From contig JASWJB010000317.1 of the NCBI GenBank assembly GCA_032433595.1, positions 1 through 51,266 of the forward strand: a DNA stretch of 51,266 bases. The letters run 5' to 3'. Both the position numbers and the translations under genes were made by a program. The notes beneath the pieces are model-generated. The model did no database searches and was not told the DNA's origin. It worked only from the letters and a program-made list of their open reading frames with translations. Of this stretch, positions 33,468-46,100 are shown in pieces. The first letter of the stretch is position 1, and the number at the start of each line of letters is the position of its first letter. Source of the DNA: Conoideocrella luteorostrata (Eukaryota > Ascomycota > Sordariomycetes > Hypocreales > Clavicipitaceae).

Positions 33468-36400
33468 ATGAATGCAGATTTCGTGTTCCAATAGTCACAA
33501 TGCTTATGATGATGCTAGATGTTGATGGTAGCAGCTGTCCCAGCAGCCGTAAAAGAGGATAGCTGCTGTGGCGAAGTGGGCAACTCAGGACATGCCGGTG
33601 ATGGTAATGAAGTGGCGTCTTGGTGCTTCAGAATTCAAATACAAAGAGATGGGGAAAACGCCGTGATGTATTTCGGTTGGCAGTCGTAGGATAGTGAGGT
33701 CCTTGGTCCCCTCTCGATCTTGAGAGAGAACTGGCTCAGAAAGTAGAGGAGCGAACCGGGGACAACGCAAGTCGTTGGAGAAAATCAAAAGCTCTTTGAG
33801 ACGGTTCGACAAGCGCGAGGGGTACTCCGTACAAGGCCACAGACACCTGGCACTCCTAGCCCTGGCTACTTCCAACCGTCTTGTGTTGCTCAGGTAGAGT
33901 AGCAGCCAATCCGTCGACATCTCGATTTGTTCATGCCAAAGCTAGTGGCCAAAGTGCCAGCCAGGGAGGGGCTCGGAGGGAATGAGAGGCAGAGGTACAC
34001 GGAGTGTGGCGAGCACGCGCACAGTGTGAGTTGCATTGACAATACATAGGTTGCGGCAATGGGGAGTACGGAGTATGGGTTGTGGGTAGTGTGGCAAGTG
34101 TTCAGTGCAAGTGGCAAGTGGAACAGAACAGTACATAGTGGATAGTAGATTAGTCGGGAGGTGTTGAATGGATGCATTAGCCACAGCCAGCCGCACCCGC
34201 ACTCGAGCAATAGCGATCTCTTTGCACCTCTGGTAAGTCTTGATCGAACACTCGGTGTCGACGTAGACAACCGTGTATGTTGTCCACGATTTTGACAGCC
34301 AGCATACGTCTAGCTCGGATGTTTCCCAGGGTAGGTTGCTGGGAGATCAACCGCAGATATCCTCTGACTCCGTTTCTCAACGCATTGATTTCATCCCATG
34401 TCTCTCAATATCGATTGGTTGTAACAAGTGCCCTGGAACAGCCCTTGTCGATCTTGCGCAGCAAAGCCACACATTTGCCACACCAGCAAACCCATCATCT
34501 ATGTGCCTTGTCTCGAACTATTCTCCGTAGTACGTCAGCATCACTTGCTCAGATATCTCGGCGGGATCCCTTGCATCAGTTTGATGTTGTACATCTAAGC
34601 AGGCATTTTTGACAATGACGTGTCAGGCGGCCCAGGCCAGTCTCGCGCGGACAGTCGAGGCAAGCAAAAGTCAAGCCAAGTTGCCGAGTTGCCAAGTCAG
34701 TCAAGAAAGTCTCCACGGAGCCGCTGTGGATTTTGCCATGTGATGCAACCATCCTGTCCGGATGCTAATACTGTCATTATTGTCACTGCGAGATGGAGAA
34801 CTGTTAAATCCGGCCAACCAAAGTGGATGCGTACCAAATCCTCCATGAGCCACCGATGCAGCCGTTTTACTTTGTTAATGTAATGACATTCTCGTATCGC
34901 ATTATGCGAAGAATTTCCCGCCCTTCTTTCTCATCTCCTCACAGTCACAACATATATACTCCGTACTCCGTACAAGAGAGAGAAATATCAAATCCTTTAA
35001 TAGCGCCATCAAAAGCAATAGTGCTTCATGCCAGAATCCACCCATTCACTGATTACTTTTCCGCTCGTACCGAGTGCGGCGGGCACAGTCAAACGATTAT
35101 CAAACACCCTGTCTGGCCTCGTTACCTTGTTCTGACTTATCTGTCGCAGCGTCTGAACACCGCCGCCCAGAGTAACGGTTGGCCGCACTGTACGGGTCCC
35201 TCCCTGTAAGATTGCCCTGGCAAGAACTGGATAGCTCGCCCCCCTCGCCCCTCCGCTGCCCCTCTCCGTTTTCTCCAGCTTACTGCGAGGCCCGCCATAC
35301 ACATGTTGCGGAGGCTTTAAGTGTCCCGGAAGCGCAGTGTTTACAACCGCAGCAGCATTCCATTCACATCCAGCTTCATCCACAGAGCTATTGTATCCAG
35401 TCTGTGACTTTCCGCACCTTCAAAGCTCAAGTTTGCATGGTGGAAGTGGTGCACAACGTCCTGTCCAGTTCGTACCTGGCCCGGTGCATCTGCTCCGGAG
35501 GTGGATCTAAAGACCCAGATTTGCCCGAGCCAATGGCGCGTGTACGGACTATGGAGCCGCTCATCAGCACAAGTTGATCGACGGGTTTTACGTCGCCCAT
35601 CTGACCAGCCAGCCCAAGCCACATGGTTGTACTCAGTACTCCATACCAAGCAACAAAAACCTGCAACCTTGGCCAGGATAACTGTACTATGATGCAAACC
35701 TTAGCTGACGTCGCCGAACTCTCTCGATGACTTTGACGATCTTTCTTGGCAACACCCTGTTAAGGGTCTTGCTCTTTTCGACAAGTCCCCATCTTGCAAC
35801 CGTTCAAGGCCCAACTTTACCATTCTCTTTACATCGACTTCCGCTCCCCGCTGGTATGGCAATTATCTTTTCTCGCCCACCAAAAATACACCGTCAGATC
35901 TCTCGTATTAATCCCGGTCGCGCAGACGGACTTAGACCCGGACTAGGACAACAACAGCCTTAAGCTGCTCCAAATACAACACCTTTCGGCAACCTGTTAT
36001 ATGAACATATTATCTCCTTTTTCGTTTCCATTACTACAAGCATCTTCCCATAGTCCCCTAGCTTATTCCTTAGACGCTGCAGCATCTAGGATCCGCCCAT
36101 CAGCACTGAGAGAGCTAGCAGATAGAATCGCCGAATCTTCACGAACTACGACACCCGATCCGGCTACCGCGACTAAAGGGTCCTCCGCCAGGCGCAATAA
36201 AGTAGATACACAAAGGGACGAGAAGGCTGCGCCTCCTATTAACGTCTGTAGAGACTACCGCCTAAATTAGACGCTTCGAGTGCTTCCAGCTGTGACCATC
36301 TCTTGGCCAAATTGGCACGTTTTGCGCATGCCGCTAGAATGACAATTGTCAATACCGAACCGATCTCATCGGTCTTGCCAAATTTTCAAGCAACGCAGAA

Positions 36401-37511
36401 ACACGGCGAAAATTTTGAGCAAATGTCGATGTCGCAACCTTATTACTACAGTAGTATATTGGCCAAAAATGCTTCTACACCTCTGAATTCCCTCAGGGGT
36501 TCACCGGCATGTGCCCATCCTCGTGTTGGTAATTTGGGAACCGATGCCTCCATATTGAATCATTATATCTGATCCAAAGCTCCCATTGGATTGCCACTTT
36601 TACGAAATAAGACGTTAGAGTTTGTAACCAAGGCTTTAAACACAGCGCAATGGTACGTACAATATGCGGGTAAAAGCACTGTCGCGTACTCGCTTGATGA
36701 CGCGAAGCTTTGATCCAGAAGAGTCGATGACTAGTTCAATAACATGTGATTCGTACGTCTACCCATTTTTTAATTCCCCTATGGTCCCTTTCACACGCAT
36801 GTTTCCTTTCGTGCGTGCACTCTTGGCAAGTCAAGTTCGCAACCCAATATACTTGACTAGATTCCGTCTCTTTGTCCGTTCAATCCATACACACACGTAT
36901 ATATGTGTGTACGTATATAGACCCTGCAGAACTAATAGCTATTCTCTGAAATCGCGTAGGTGTAAATACAGCTGAAGCCAATTATGGTGGTAATACTGGC
37001 TCGTCGTGCTGTTCTAGAGGATGCTCTCCACTCTAAAACTTACACTCACCTCGTATAGCAGCATTCAAAGTTGAGCGATGTCTCTCCAAGACTTCATGTC
37101 TCGTATGAGGCGTTGCGTGAGCAGCATTTGAGATCACAGCAGAAATTGGCACCATTGGAGTTCAATATACACATCAACGTGTCAATGTCACCACACACGC
37201 AAATATACAACTAGCAGAGTGGAAGATACCGTGTACTTTGAACCTTTTCTGCCCTCTTTTACTGAATGCGGCGTCTGATGTCTTGTGTGGCTGGTCGATT
37301 CTTTTTATGAATTTTGACTGCCTACACTGCAACACTAGACTTCACGACATTTATATTCTTGAAATTTCCATTGTGACAAACGTGAAGAATATCTGGGGTC
37401 AAATACTGGGTATGTTTGTTACTCAATTTTTTACGTACAGTTACTTCTTTGAACAGTGCTTAGAGCTCTTTACGAATGTAATGCCGAAGTATAGTCATAA
37501 CACAAACACAG

Positions 37512-37914
37512 TCATCTTGTTCCAGACAAAACAGGCATCTTTGTGCCAAACACCAATACACGGCGCAAAGCGCTTTGCATTGCGACTTTTCCCGGCTCTA
37601 GCGATTGGCAGTATGACCCTTCGTAAGTATCTGCTGTATAAACTCCGCCCATTTTATCGAAATATAAGAATGCCATGGAACTGTTGGTCATTGTTCTCCG
37701 GCAGGGTATAGCCGGCCTCAATAATGCGAGGTTACAGATTGAGATGAGTCCATGAGTGAAGACCAAAAAGAATGTCAAAGGCGGCAGAATCAATCCCTTG
37801 GGTATCAGCGCCATCGTTCTTCCGCACAGAGTCCAAACATAGCGTTCTTCGGACGTAGACAAAACCGGCGATTAACTCTGACAATTTAGTGAGTTTGTCC
37901 ATGCTCTTATGCAT
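37512..37914 (-). pseudogene. Possible decayed coding fragment
   Basis: From an ATG at 37914 one frame reads VYVRRTLCLDSVRKNDGADT and ITGIDSAAFD-like sequence through LFGLHSWTHLNL. It then meets a stop, continues with RIIEAGYTLPENND, and meets a second stop. A neighbouring frame then offers FDKMGGVYTADTYEG. The composition looks protein-like and suggests an old gene broken by two stops and a shift, or chance. I recognise no family. Confidence 0.2.
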
Positions 37915-39816
37915 CCAGCACCTACTGTGTCGAATCCCTCTCGGGCCTTTATAAAATAGCCAGATCCTCTATCACATAAGCTCGGCGAAAGGGATCAATA
38001 GTTCTCCTCTCACAGATATACAAAATGACATGTCTATAACAAGGTTGTATATAGAAAGGCAGTTTAAGAAACCCCTTGAACTTCAAAATATGAGCTAATA
38101 GTCGTCCAGCGTAGTCACTTGGATACGTGTTCGCGGGCTACTTTTGAACGCACACGCACACACAAAGAGAGATAGGAAGACGATAGTATTCAAAGAGACA
38201 GAAACGTTGAAAAGGCATTGCCGTCTAGTTTAGTTGATCTCCGCTGGGAACACGTCTCGGAATAACTCAATTTCTTTGGGTTGTTACAAAAGTCTATATA
38301 TACTAATTAGCAGTATTTCCCATCTTAAAGCCCCGAAACCACCGCCTCTTGATCTTCTCCCGTCAAAACAGTATACTTGGGCGATCGAACCCAGACTGGC
38401 AGCAATTTTCATGGTGAGACACCATGAAACTAGGCTTATAGAATACTGTGACGATGCCACAAGCCGTAAGACAGCTGGTTTCCTGGGACGTTGAATCAAG
38501 ACATGCCAAAAACGACATGCCCAAGACAACATACACATATATGTACATCAAACATTATTTTTCGCCTTTTCCCTCCTCGGATTCCTCGCCACTCCACCCC
38601 CCCCCAAAAAAAAACTCTCCTCCCAAAAAAAACCATGCTATCCTTTTACTTATTATCCACACCAACTAGAAAGTCTACGTTGGAACCAAGCAAATCAATC
38701 AGTCTCTTTGTCCGTTCGGTCCAGTACTTGACCCACCTACCCGGAAGGCACGGATATTGTGTCGAGCCCAGACATCAGTCCGGGTCGGTTGTGGTGTCCC
38801 TTGCTAAGGTGGATTTCAGGAGAATTTTTCAAAATGAGGTGGGATAGTTTTTGAACAATGATGTTCTTTGTTTTCTACAGACGGCGAGCGGGTGACGCAG
38901 TTGGCGGTTTCCGGCCCATCTGGTCGGTAGGAACCCTCCATCAGGAGAAAGCTTGATATCAACAAACATTGAAAAATAGACCTCCGCAGACAATGAATTT
39001 AAAGTAGCTTTATATTAACCAAATAGATTCCTTTGCTCACTTGAATGATGTATTAGTTGTCGTGATTGATACGTCCTGGACCAGCGGGTTGGCCAATCCA
39101 TATAAACTCCGCGGAGAGGGCATAGCGTGGTCAGCGAGACGCACTTTCCAGCAGTTTACAAACAACAATCACGCTTACGGCATGTCACTACAGCTGATTC
39201 CCGGCTTGTCCATGATGATCAAGACGACATCTATAAGCCGGGTGCCCAGCAACGAGTGAAGTTCGCTCTATGCCAGTGCGAAAACATCCATGTCAATGAG
39301 GAGGTGACGGAGAATGTCGATATACAATGCAGAACATTGTAGTATCTGGCAAATGACTAAACTAAATCTATGTATGTGTGTGGCCGCACTAATTGCAATA
39401 CAAAGCCACCAGAGCAGGTCGTTTGAAAAATGATACCGAGGATAATGGCAAAATAGGTGTCTGGCTCCAAACCACTTGGTCGGATGTGCGTTTTGTGACA
39501 CTGCTACCAGTAGAGTATCATTGCGAGGCCCTTCCGCTCCGAACAAGAGCTCCATCGAGACAGTTTTCAAAGTAGTATAATGCGTAAATCAACGCAGTGG
39601 GATGAGCTGAGAAGGACCTGTCGCTCCAGCGGCACTCACCCAGAGTGCTGTTCGACGAGAGGACGCGACTTGAACGCTAGGTTTGGGGGATCAGAATCGG
39701 TGCGGGATCGGACACATTAGAGCCTGAAGGCAACTAGGTCGTATTAAGCAAGGAAAAGCATTTTAGCCAACGCCAAAGCCCAACAGAATAGTGGTTGCAA
39801 TGTTGCAAAGAAGTGT

Positions 39817-40200
39817 GTGGGCGATGCATGCTCCAGAATCGATGTGGCTTTTCAAGAGGAAAAGGATAGGAGTAGCGAAGAAATTTTCGGTTGGGGCCCG
39901 GAAAGGATACATAAAGATATGCGTGCGATTAACAGTTTCGGTTGTGAATTGCAGTCTGTCACAAGTGGAGACCTGGCCCGAGCGCTGGTTTCCACGTTTC
40001 TATAGGCCAGAACTGACCGGCGCGATGAAATTTTTTTCCCCGACCTAGGACTCGCAAATCCAAGAGGCCAGAGACGTAAAAGCGGGAGGCTCGCTGATAA
40101 GCCTGATGAAGGGTCATCGTACAATTCATTAAACAATTCACGTTAGTCCATTTACTGCTCTGTGCTCTGTACAATGGCACTTCAAAGCGTGTTGATGTAG
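39817..40200 (+). pseudogene. Possible decayed coding fragment
   Basis: An open frame from 39817 (RIDVAFQEEKDRSSEEIFGW, then PERIHKDMRAINSFG) stops at 40003-40005. The same frame continues beyond the stop with ARTDRRDEIFFPDLGLANP and LADKPDEGSSYNSLN. The residue mix is protein-like, but I recognise no family, and a chance reading is possible. Confidence 0.15.
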
Positions 40201-43200
40201 GGAGTACTCCGTACTGATCGTGGGTTTTTCATAGCGGTGTCAACACGACAATTCGTTTAGTACACACCCAGCGCGCCCTAGTTTTAGTCGGCAGTAATGC
40301 TAGTATTGTAGTCTACTCTGCCCCCCTGGCTACTTTGAATATGCAATACATGGCAAAATACGTCGTTTAATTGACATCTCTGTATCTCAACCCCCACGTA
40401 CCGTGCAAACAAGGGCCGACATAGTTACAGCCACGGCAAAGTACTCTGACCCTAGCGCAATGCTTGCCACCAGACGCGCGAATGGCGGTAGCTCGAAAAT
40501 GGTCAAGACTCACGGCTGAACTACATAGAAGCTAGGAGGAGCGATTGCGGAGCTGGACCCCTGGGTGAAATGACGATGGACGCAAGAGGTCAAGTCTGGA
40601 GTTGACCGAGCCCATTGGAAATTTCTCGCTTCTCTAGATAATTGGATGAGCTGACCGTGGCCAGAAGCTTCGATGGGTTATACAGCAACTTTGAAGCGGG
40701 TAATTTATGAAACACTTTGCACGAACCGCAGAGTGCTCCCGGTGCCTTATAGACAGCAAAGCTCAAGGGCTAATGGCGCAAGCGGCAGCATTGATGAAGC
40801 GTGCACGAGACAGTTACCGGCTTAGGTCTCGTATATCTGGTGGAGCACGTCACATATGTGCCTGACCCCAGATCAGGTCCAACAAGCTGGATCAGTTCCA
40901 ATTCTTGTCCAGATGACAACACGACTGGGTCGCCGGTTGGTTCTGGCAGCAATACGTTGCTGGGTGGTTGGTGATGTCTGATGTCGGGATACTATTTCGG
41001 ACTGTTGAAACAGTGGAGAGGGTCTATGGAGAAGTCCGCAATTGCAGTGCACCCGGGCAGGCAAGCCACTAGCAAGGCAGCTGTCGCCAGTGCCCGTGCA
41101 AGCTGTTCTGTTGCCCCCCTGCTGGGAAATATCGGCTATCGATGCCCATTTGCCATCTTTCTAGAAGGCCGACTCGCGCCGAATGCTGGCACGAGATGTG
41201 TGCCAAGTTGGCGCTAACGCGGTCGAGAGGCGATACTACTACTCTACTACTCCGTACTCCGTAGTAGCACTACGTAGTTATGTTGTGCTCCGCAGCAGAA
41301 GGATATCACACGCAGCCGGCCAATGAAAGTAATGCCTGGAGGTGTGGATGGGTGGCTGCACAACGACGGCTCCGATCCATTTTCGAGGCATGCACCTGGC
41401 GGGCGAGCCGCGAGGCTAGCAAGCTAGATACTGGTGATTCGGAGATGGAGGTGCGTCCAGTGCGCCGCCATGTCAACCGGTCTGGTGTTCTTGTGAGCTT
41501 GCCCCAGGTGGGTGTGTGACGTCTCCAATATTTCCGTCGCTTGTATGGAAGTGGCAGGGACAGGCGAGCTTGAGCGAATGTGGGATCCGTACAGCTGGAG
41601 TCTGGTGCCTGACTCTGTTAGTATGGGGTCGGGTCGACTGGTGTTTGCCGTATCTGCTGTGCCGGACCGACTGTCGAGGCACGAAAATCCAACCAGCCGG
41701 TTATCAAGAAATTGAAAGACGCCACAAGTACAAGCAATTCAAGTGCACTGAGCTTCGGCCATGAAGCTTTATCTGCAGCTTTATTCAGGCCACTTTGTCT
41801 GTCGCCATTTTGGGAAGGTTCGAAGACTCCATGTGTTTTCAATACTTGTACGGAGTAGTTACATAACGGTACATAAGGTACTTAAGCACGGAGTACTCCA
41901 TGTCTTATCATTATTAAATGGAAACGGCAGAGGGGAGCTCGCTGCCTAGAGCACCACCCATTGTGCTATACGGAGCACTTTGGCGCCCGTCCAGTGACAG
42001 TAGCCACTAAACAACCGTGTCGCGGCTCCACGCCGAACAAGGGTAATTTTCCCTGGGTTAGCTTCCCACTCTAGCCATCAATGTGAAAAGCTGCATCGCC
42101 GCGAAACGCTTGCAAATCCCTGGGCAGATGGCTTCCCCCATTCGAGTATGAGTATCCGTAGGCGTGCGGTTGATCACCTTTGCGAAGCTTCTGCGGCCAT
42201 TTTCATCACCGAAGACGACTCGAAATCTTCTGTACTCAACCAAGATCTTAATACACTGAGGCCGACTTCTATCTAACATCCTGGGTTACAACCTCGCTTT
42301 CCGTGATAGGTATAGATGTTGGAGTGTCGTAGAACACACTTTAGCTGGCTACCGTCTCTGCTGCCTTGTCTCGGTTAGGCATCATAACTACAAGGTCCCT
42401 TTTCTTCTACTTGAATCTCTCGGACTGGAAGAATTTATGGTTGTCACCTGAACTTCTGTCAGGTGAGAGAGGCTGTTAGACTTGCACTGTTCCTTCACCC
42501 ATAATTAGACCTAAGCTAAGCTTTCCATTGCGACCGCGACGACGCCACTGCCATGAAAGCAAGACAAAAGGGTCTGACTGGCGATCGAGTTCGCGTTAGA
42601 ATACTGCGATACCCAAAAAGAAAACTTCCTTGATACTGGAGATGAATTTGGGTGGCAAAAAGCTGAAAGAAGCCTCCAAGCCTTCTAGCATTATAGGGAT
42701 ATATCACCACTCTCTGTGAGCTGCACAATGATACCAGAACAGCAAAAGATCCATCCAACATATAAGCTTGGCGCTGACTGATCGTCACTACCACGACAGT
42801 TGGTCCGGGGATGGGGGAGCGGAGCTGGGCACTCGGCATAAATGCGGCCTCGACGTCCACATCCAAGACAAGACAGATAAACCTCGAGTTACCGCGTCGC
42901 CGCCTTCCATGAACACAACGTACAAGACAATACGTACAATGAAGCCCTCCAAAGTAAAGAAGACACGAAGCAACAAGGCGACTTTATCGACAAGTGGTCG
43001 AGCCGGTATGTAAGGGGAGGAGCTGGGTCTGCACGTAGCACCGGCTGGGCAGGCGTACTGTCCAACACGTTAAGCATTTGTGCGTCAGCAACAGTGACGT
43101 TGCGACCCATGCATGCAGGGCAGGCAATTTATAGCTGATATCCGTGGCCGGGTACCAATAACCACGATGAAACTGTGATGGCAATAGTTGCATCGCAGTT

Positions 43201-46100
43201 TATGAGGACTACGCCAGTAGCCGCCCAAAGGTTGAAAAATGTATACCAACGATATCCAGCACGCTGTTTGTCCTCTCTAATTAGAGACACGCATGCAGGC
43301 GGTGGGTTGCATCGTGACGGACCGGTTAGTATGCAGGGCAAGACCGAGCTTCTAGTACGTACTAGGACTGTGTCGGCGGTTTCCTCTGCTCCGCAAGGGC
43401 CGAAATGCTCCATGTCGTGTGAGCTTCCCCGTCACCATGCATCGATTTAAGTTCTGGCATGAGCATCGTATTGGTAGTTACTCCGTACTATTTCTTGGGC
43501 TCATAATGGTTACAGTCTACGGAGCATTGGATTGGCCCATGTGGAGAGGCGAAGCGAGCCTCGTACAGAATGCAGATTGACAGGTGTTGCCGCATACAAT
43601 GTGCACGACAAGGCTGGAAACTGAACTACGCCTGATTCTCGAGCCGATGAATGTACTTTTGCTAGACGAACGCTTCTGGAGCGCAGCAGCGTTCGATTCG
43701 AGGAGGTCGAAACGAAGGCCATACACACGCCAAGACAATGGCGTGCGACGAGCCAGGCACTGGGGTCAGGGCTCATCGATTGGCTTGACTGGAGAAAGTG
43801 TACTTGGTTCATGCATGCCCCCACCACCCCCAGAGCAGCAGTGCCTACGTGCTCCGAGGACGACAGTCCAGGATGCCAAGATGCTTTCAGGATACATTGT
43901 TAAACAACTTTATGGCCACTCGGCCCCATCGTGGAACGAATGTCAGAGAGCAGCAATTAAAGTTGTGCCACTGCTATTTTGTATTTGCATTGGTAAAATA
44001 TCCATTATCCATTTCCATTCATTCTGGACGAGTCAGTTGGGAGTCACGGGGTACCACAGGTCCAATGTGGATAAATGTAAAGCGAAACAGAAACAGGTGG
44101 ACGACAAAACACGGGCAGGCACTGACTGCACTGCCGAAGTCAGGTCTTGTTCACTTACATGCTAATCTGCAAAACTATACCGAAGTTCGCAATGCAAGAG
44201 AAAGACAATCGATGAACGCGGTTGAATTAAAAGAACTGGCACTTATTTCGCCGTACGATTATAAAAAATATAAAACAAAATAAAATAAACAACCACTCAG
44301 TAGTTTCCTTACTGTTTGCTGGAGGTAACTATTAGTATTCGCCATACTACTTCAGGGCAGCTAGGGGCTAGGGCCGCGCCTAGAGGTCCCAAAGCCTCAA
44401 CCTTATTGCAAATACAGGCGTTGAGGCGAGCCACCAGACAACGCCGACATTGACGATGATCCAACCCCAAATAGGCTCAGCGCTTGGTACTTAGCTTGGC
44501 GGCACCGGCGTCTCAGTTGGATCTAGTGGAGCCTTGGAGCCATGCCAGCCAGGCTGCTACAGAAGGTATTTACAGACCTCACAGGACTCGGCCTTCTCCC
44601 CTCCGTGTCAACTCAACCTCTCGCCAAACTCGTGCGGTCCAACCAGGAGCACCACATCTAGGCATGTGCATGAGCACTTCCAGCAAGTTACCATGTGTCA
44701 TCAAGTAATAGCCCGCTTTCCCTCCTTCCCTCCCCGTCTGCTCGCCTCCTCGCCTCCTACCCTCTGAGCCCCTCTGAGCCCCCTCTGAGCCGCTCCGCCA
44801 GAGGCACGACGTGTCGCAGGGACTATGTTGCCAAGCATTGTCCGACCATGAGCCCTCATCCAAGCCACTCTACCCGTCCTGGCGACCAAGAATATAATAC
44901 GCACGGTATTTCTTTCTTGCACAGCTTAATGGCCTGTTGGACGATTAATGAGCAGCGAAGTGGTGTTAATCATGGAGTCCCGTGCGTGCACGAGCGGGCA
45001 GAGTCGGGCAAAACGCACATAAAATATGCAAAGTGGCATCAACGTTTGGCCCAAACAAGACTTGAGCGCTTGTTGACGAGTTTCAGAATTGTATTGTGCA
45101 CTGCGGTCTATAGCCGCTAGGGTCCCGTCAATAATGCTGCCTTGTACTCCGTATACAGCCCCCCGATGCGCACCACCTTTGTCTAATTGCTGGCCGCGCT
45201 GTGTCTGGTATGGGTATGGGTGTGGATATGGGAATGATCTGGTTTTTTGTCCTTCAACCCAACCTTCACTCTCCATGGGACTCGCCGGCAGCTTCGAAGG
45301 ACATGCCGTCAAACTAGAGCAGCTTCGGTTTTGCCCCTCCCTTTGCTCCGTGAGCCAATGGCCCTGCTATCTTGGGCTGCACGTTGACGACACCAGAGGC
45401 TAGCCTTCTGCGTCTCTTCCCGACCATCCGACTCTGGGGCGCTCGCTTGACGGGCCTTCCTCCTTCATATGTAGTAGCCGTGATGACTAGTTTGTACATT
45501 TTGCCGTATGTACATTTGCTGCCAGTCTTGTGTCGTGAGGCTTACTACGAGTCTGTGGGAAGTGAGAAATGGGCAGTCATTCACGGCGACGGCGTGAAGA
45601 TACTGACGTGAATAGAGGCCAGGCTTTCCGCACATGAGGCATGCAACTGGATATCTTTTGTGTTGGTTTCATGGTTGACATACTGGTCAAGTTGCGCGGC
45701 ACACGTCCCTCGGAGGTGACAGGTACCCGTTCGGCGTTCATGCTGTTCAGATGTCATGGCTTGAGCTGATGGTCCTGATCCTAATCCCGATCATGACCCT
45801 GCCGGCTCTCGCCTTAATCTCTGCTAGAATCCGTACTTTAGGCACGATACGTTGGCAGGCGTCTTACCGTGCGGCTTTGTTGCCTCAGTGGCAACAGCTC
45901 AGTAGAGACACTCGGCGGCCGTAGTTTCTGATGATGCATATTATGATATTGAACTAACCTGTTTACTTACTGCACCAGTATCTATGCTACAGTACTCACT
46001 TACTTACCTATATACGAAACTTACTTCTCTACTGTGCTTTTACAATGGTACAGAAACTATTCTGATATGAAAAGTAGTGTTAAGCAGCAGTACAGTGCAG

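Larger units (their letters stand above)
33468..46100. other. Gene desert (~12.6 kb)
   Basis: I see no intact gene. The first ~1 kb upstream of the phytochrome gene should hold its promoter and leader. The remainder has only short, domain-free frames on both strands. The part from about 36 to 38.7 kb looks richer in A and T than the gene-bearing segments. Several TACTCCGTAC-type palindromes lie at 33823, 34066, 34957, 40204, 41248, 41848, 41888, 43479 and 45145. A C-to-A junction tract lies near 38596, and a CCTCTGAGCC tandem (three copies) lies near 44759-44790. Coding-like fragments near 37.5-37.9 and 39.8-40.2 kb are listed separately. Confidence 0.6.

Noticed and set aside
36885..36920. 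Near-palindromic CA/TA tract
   Set aside because: A simple repeat with partial symmetry; nothing beyond low complexity supports a function.
37238..37711. Plus-strand open frame of 157 codons
   Set aside because: It lies in AT-rich DNA and reads as Phe/Ile/Leu/Asn-rich text without helix periodicity or a known family. The opposite strand is more protein-like.
43584..44165. Plus-strand open frame of 193 codons in the desert
   Set aside because: No recognisable domain, an irregular residue mix and an overlapping frame of similar length. I judge it chance.
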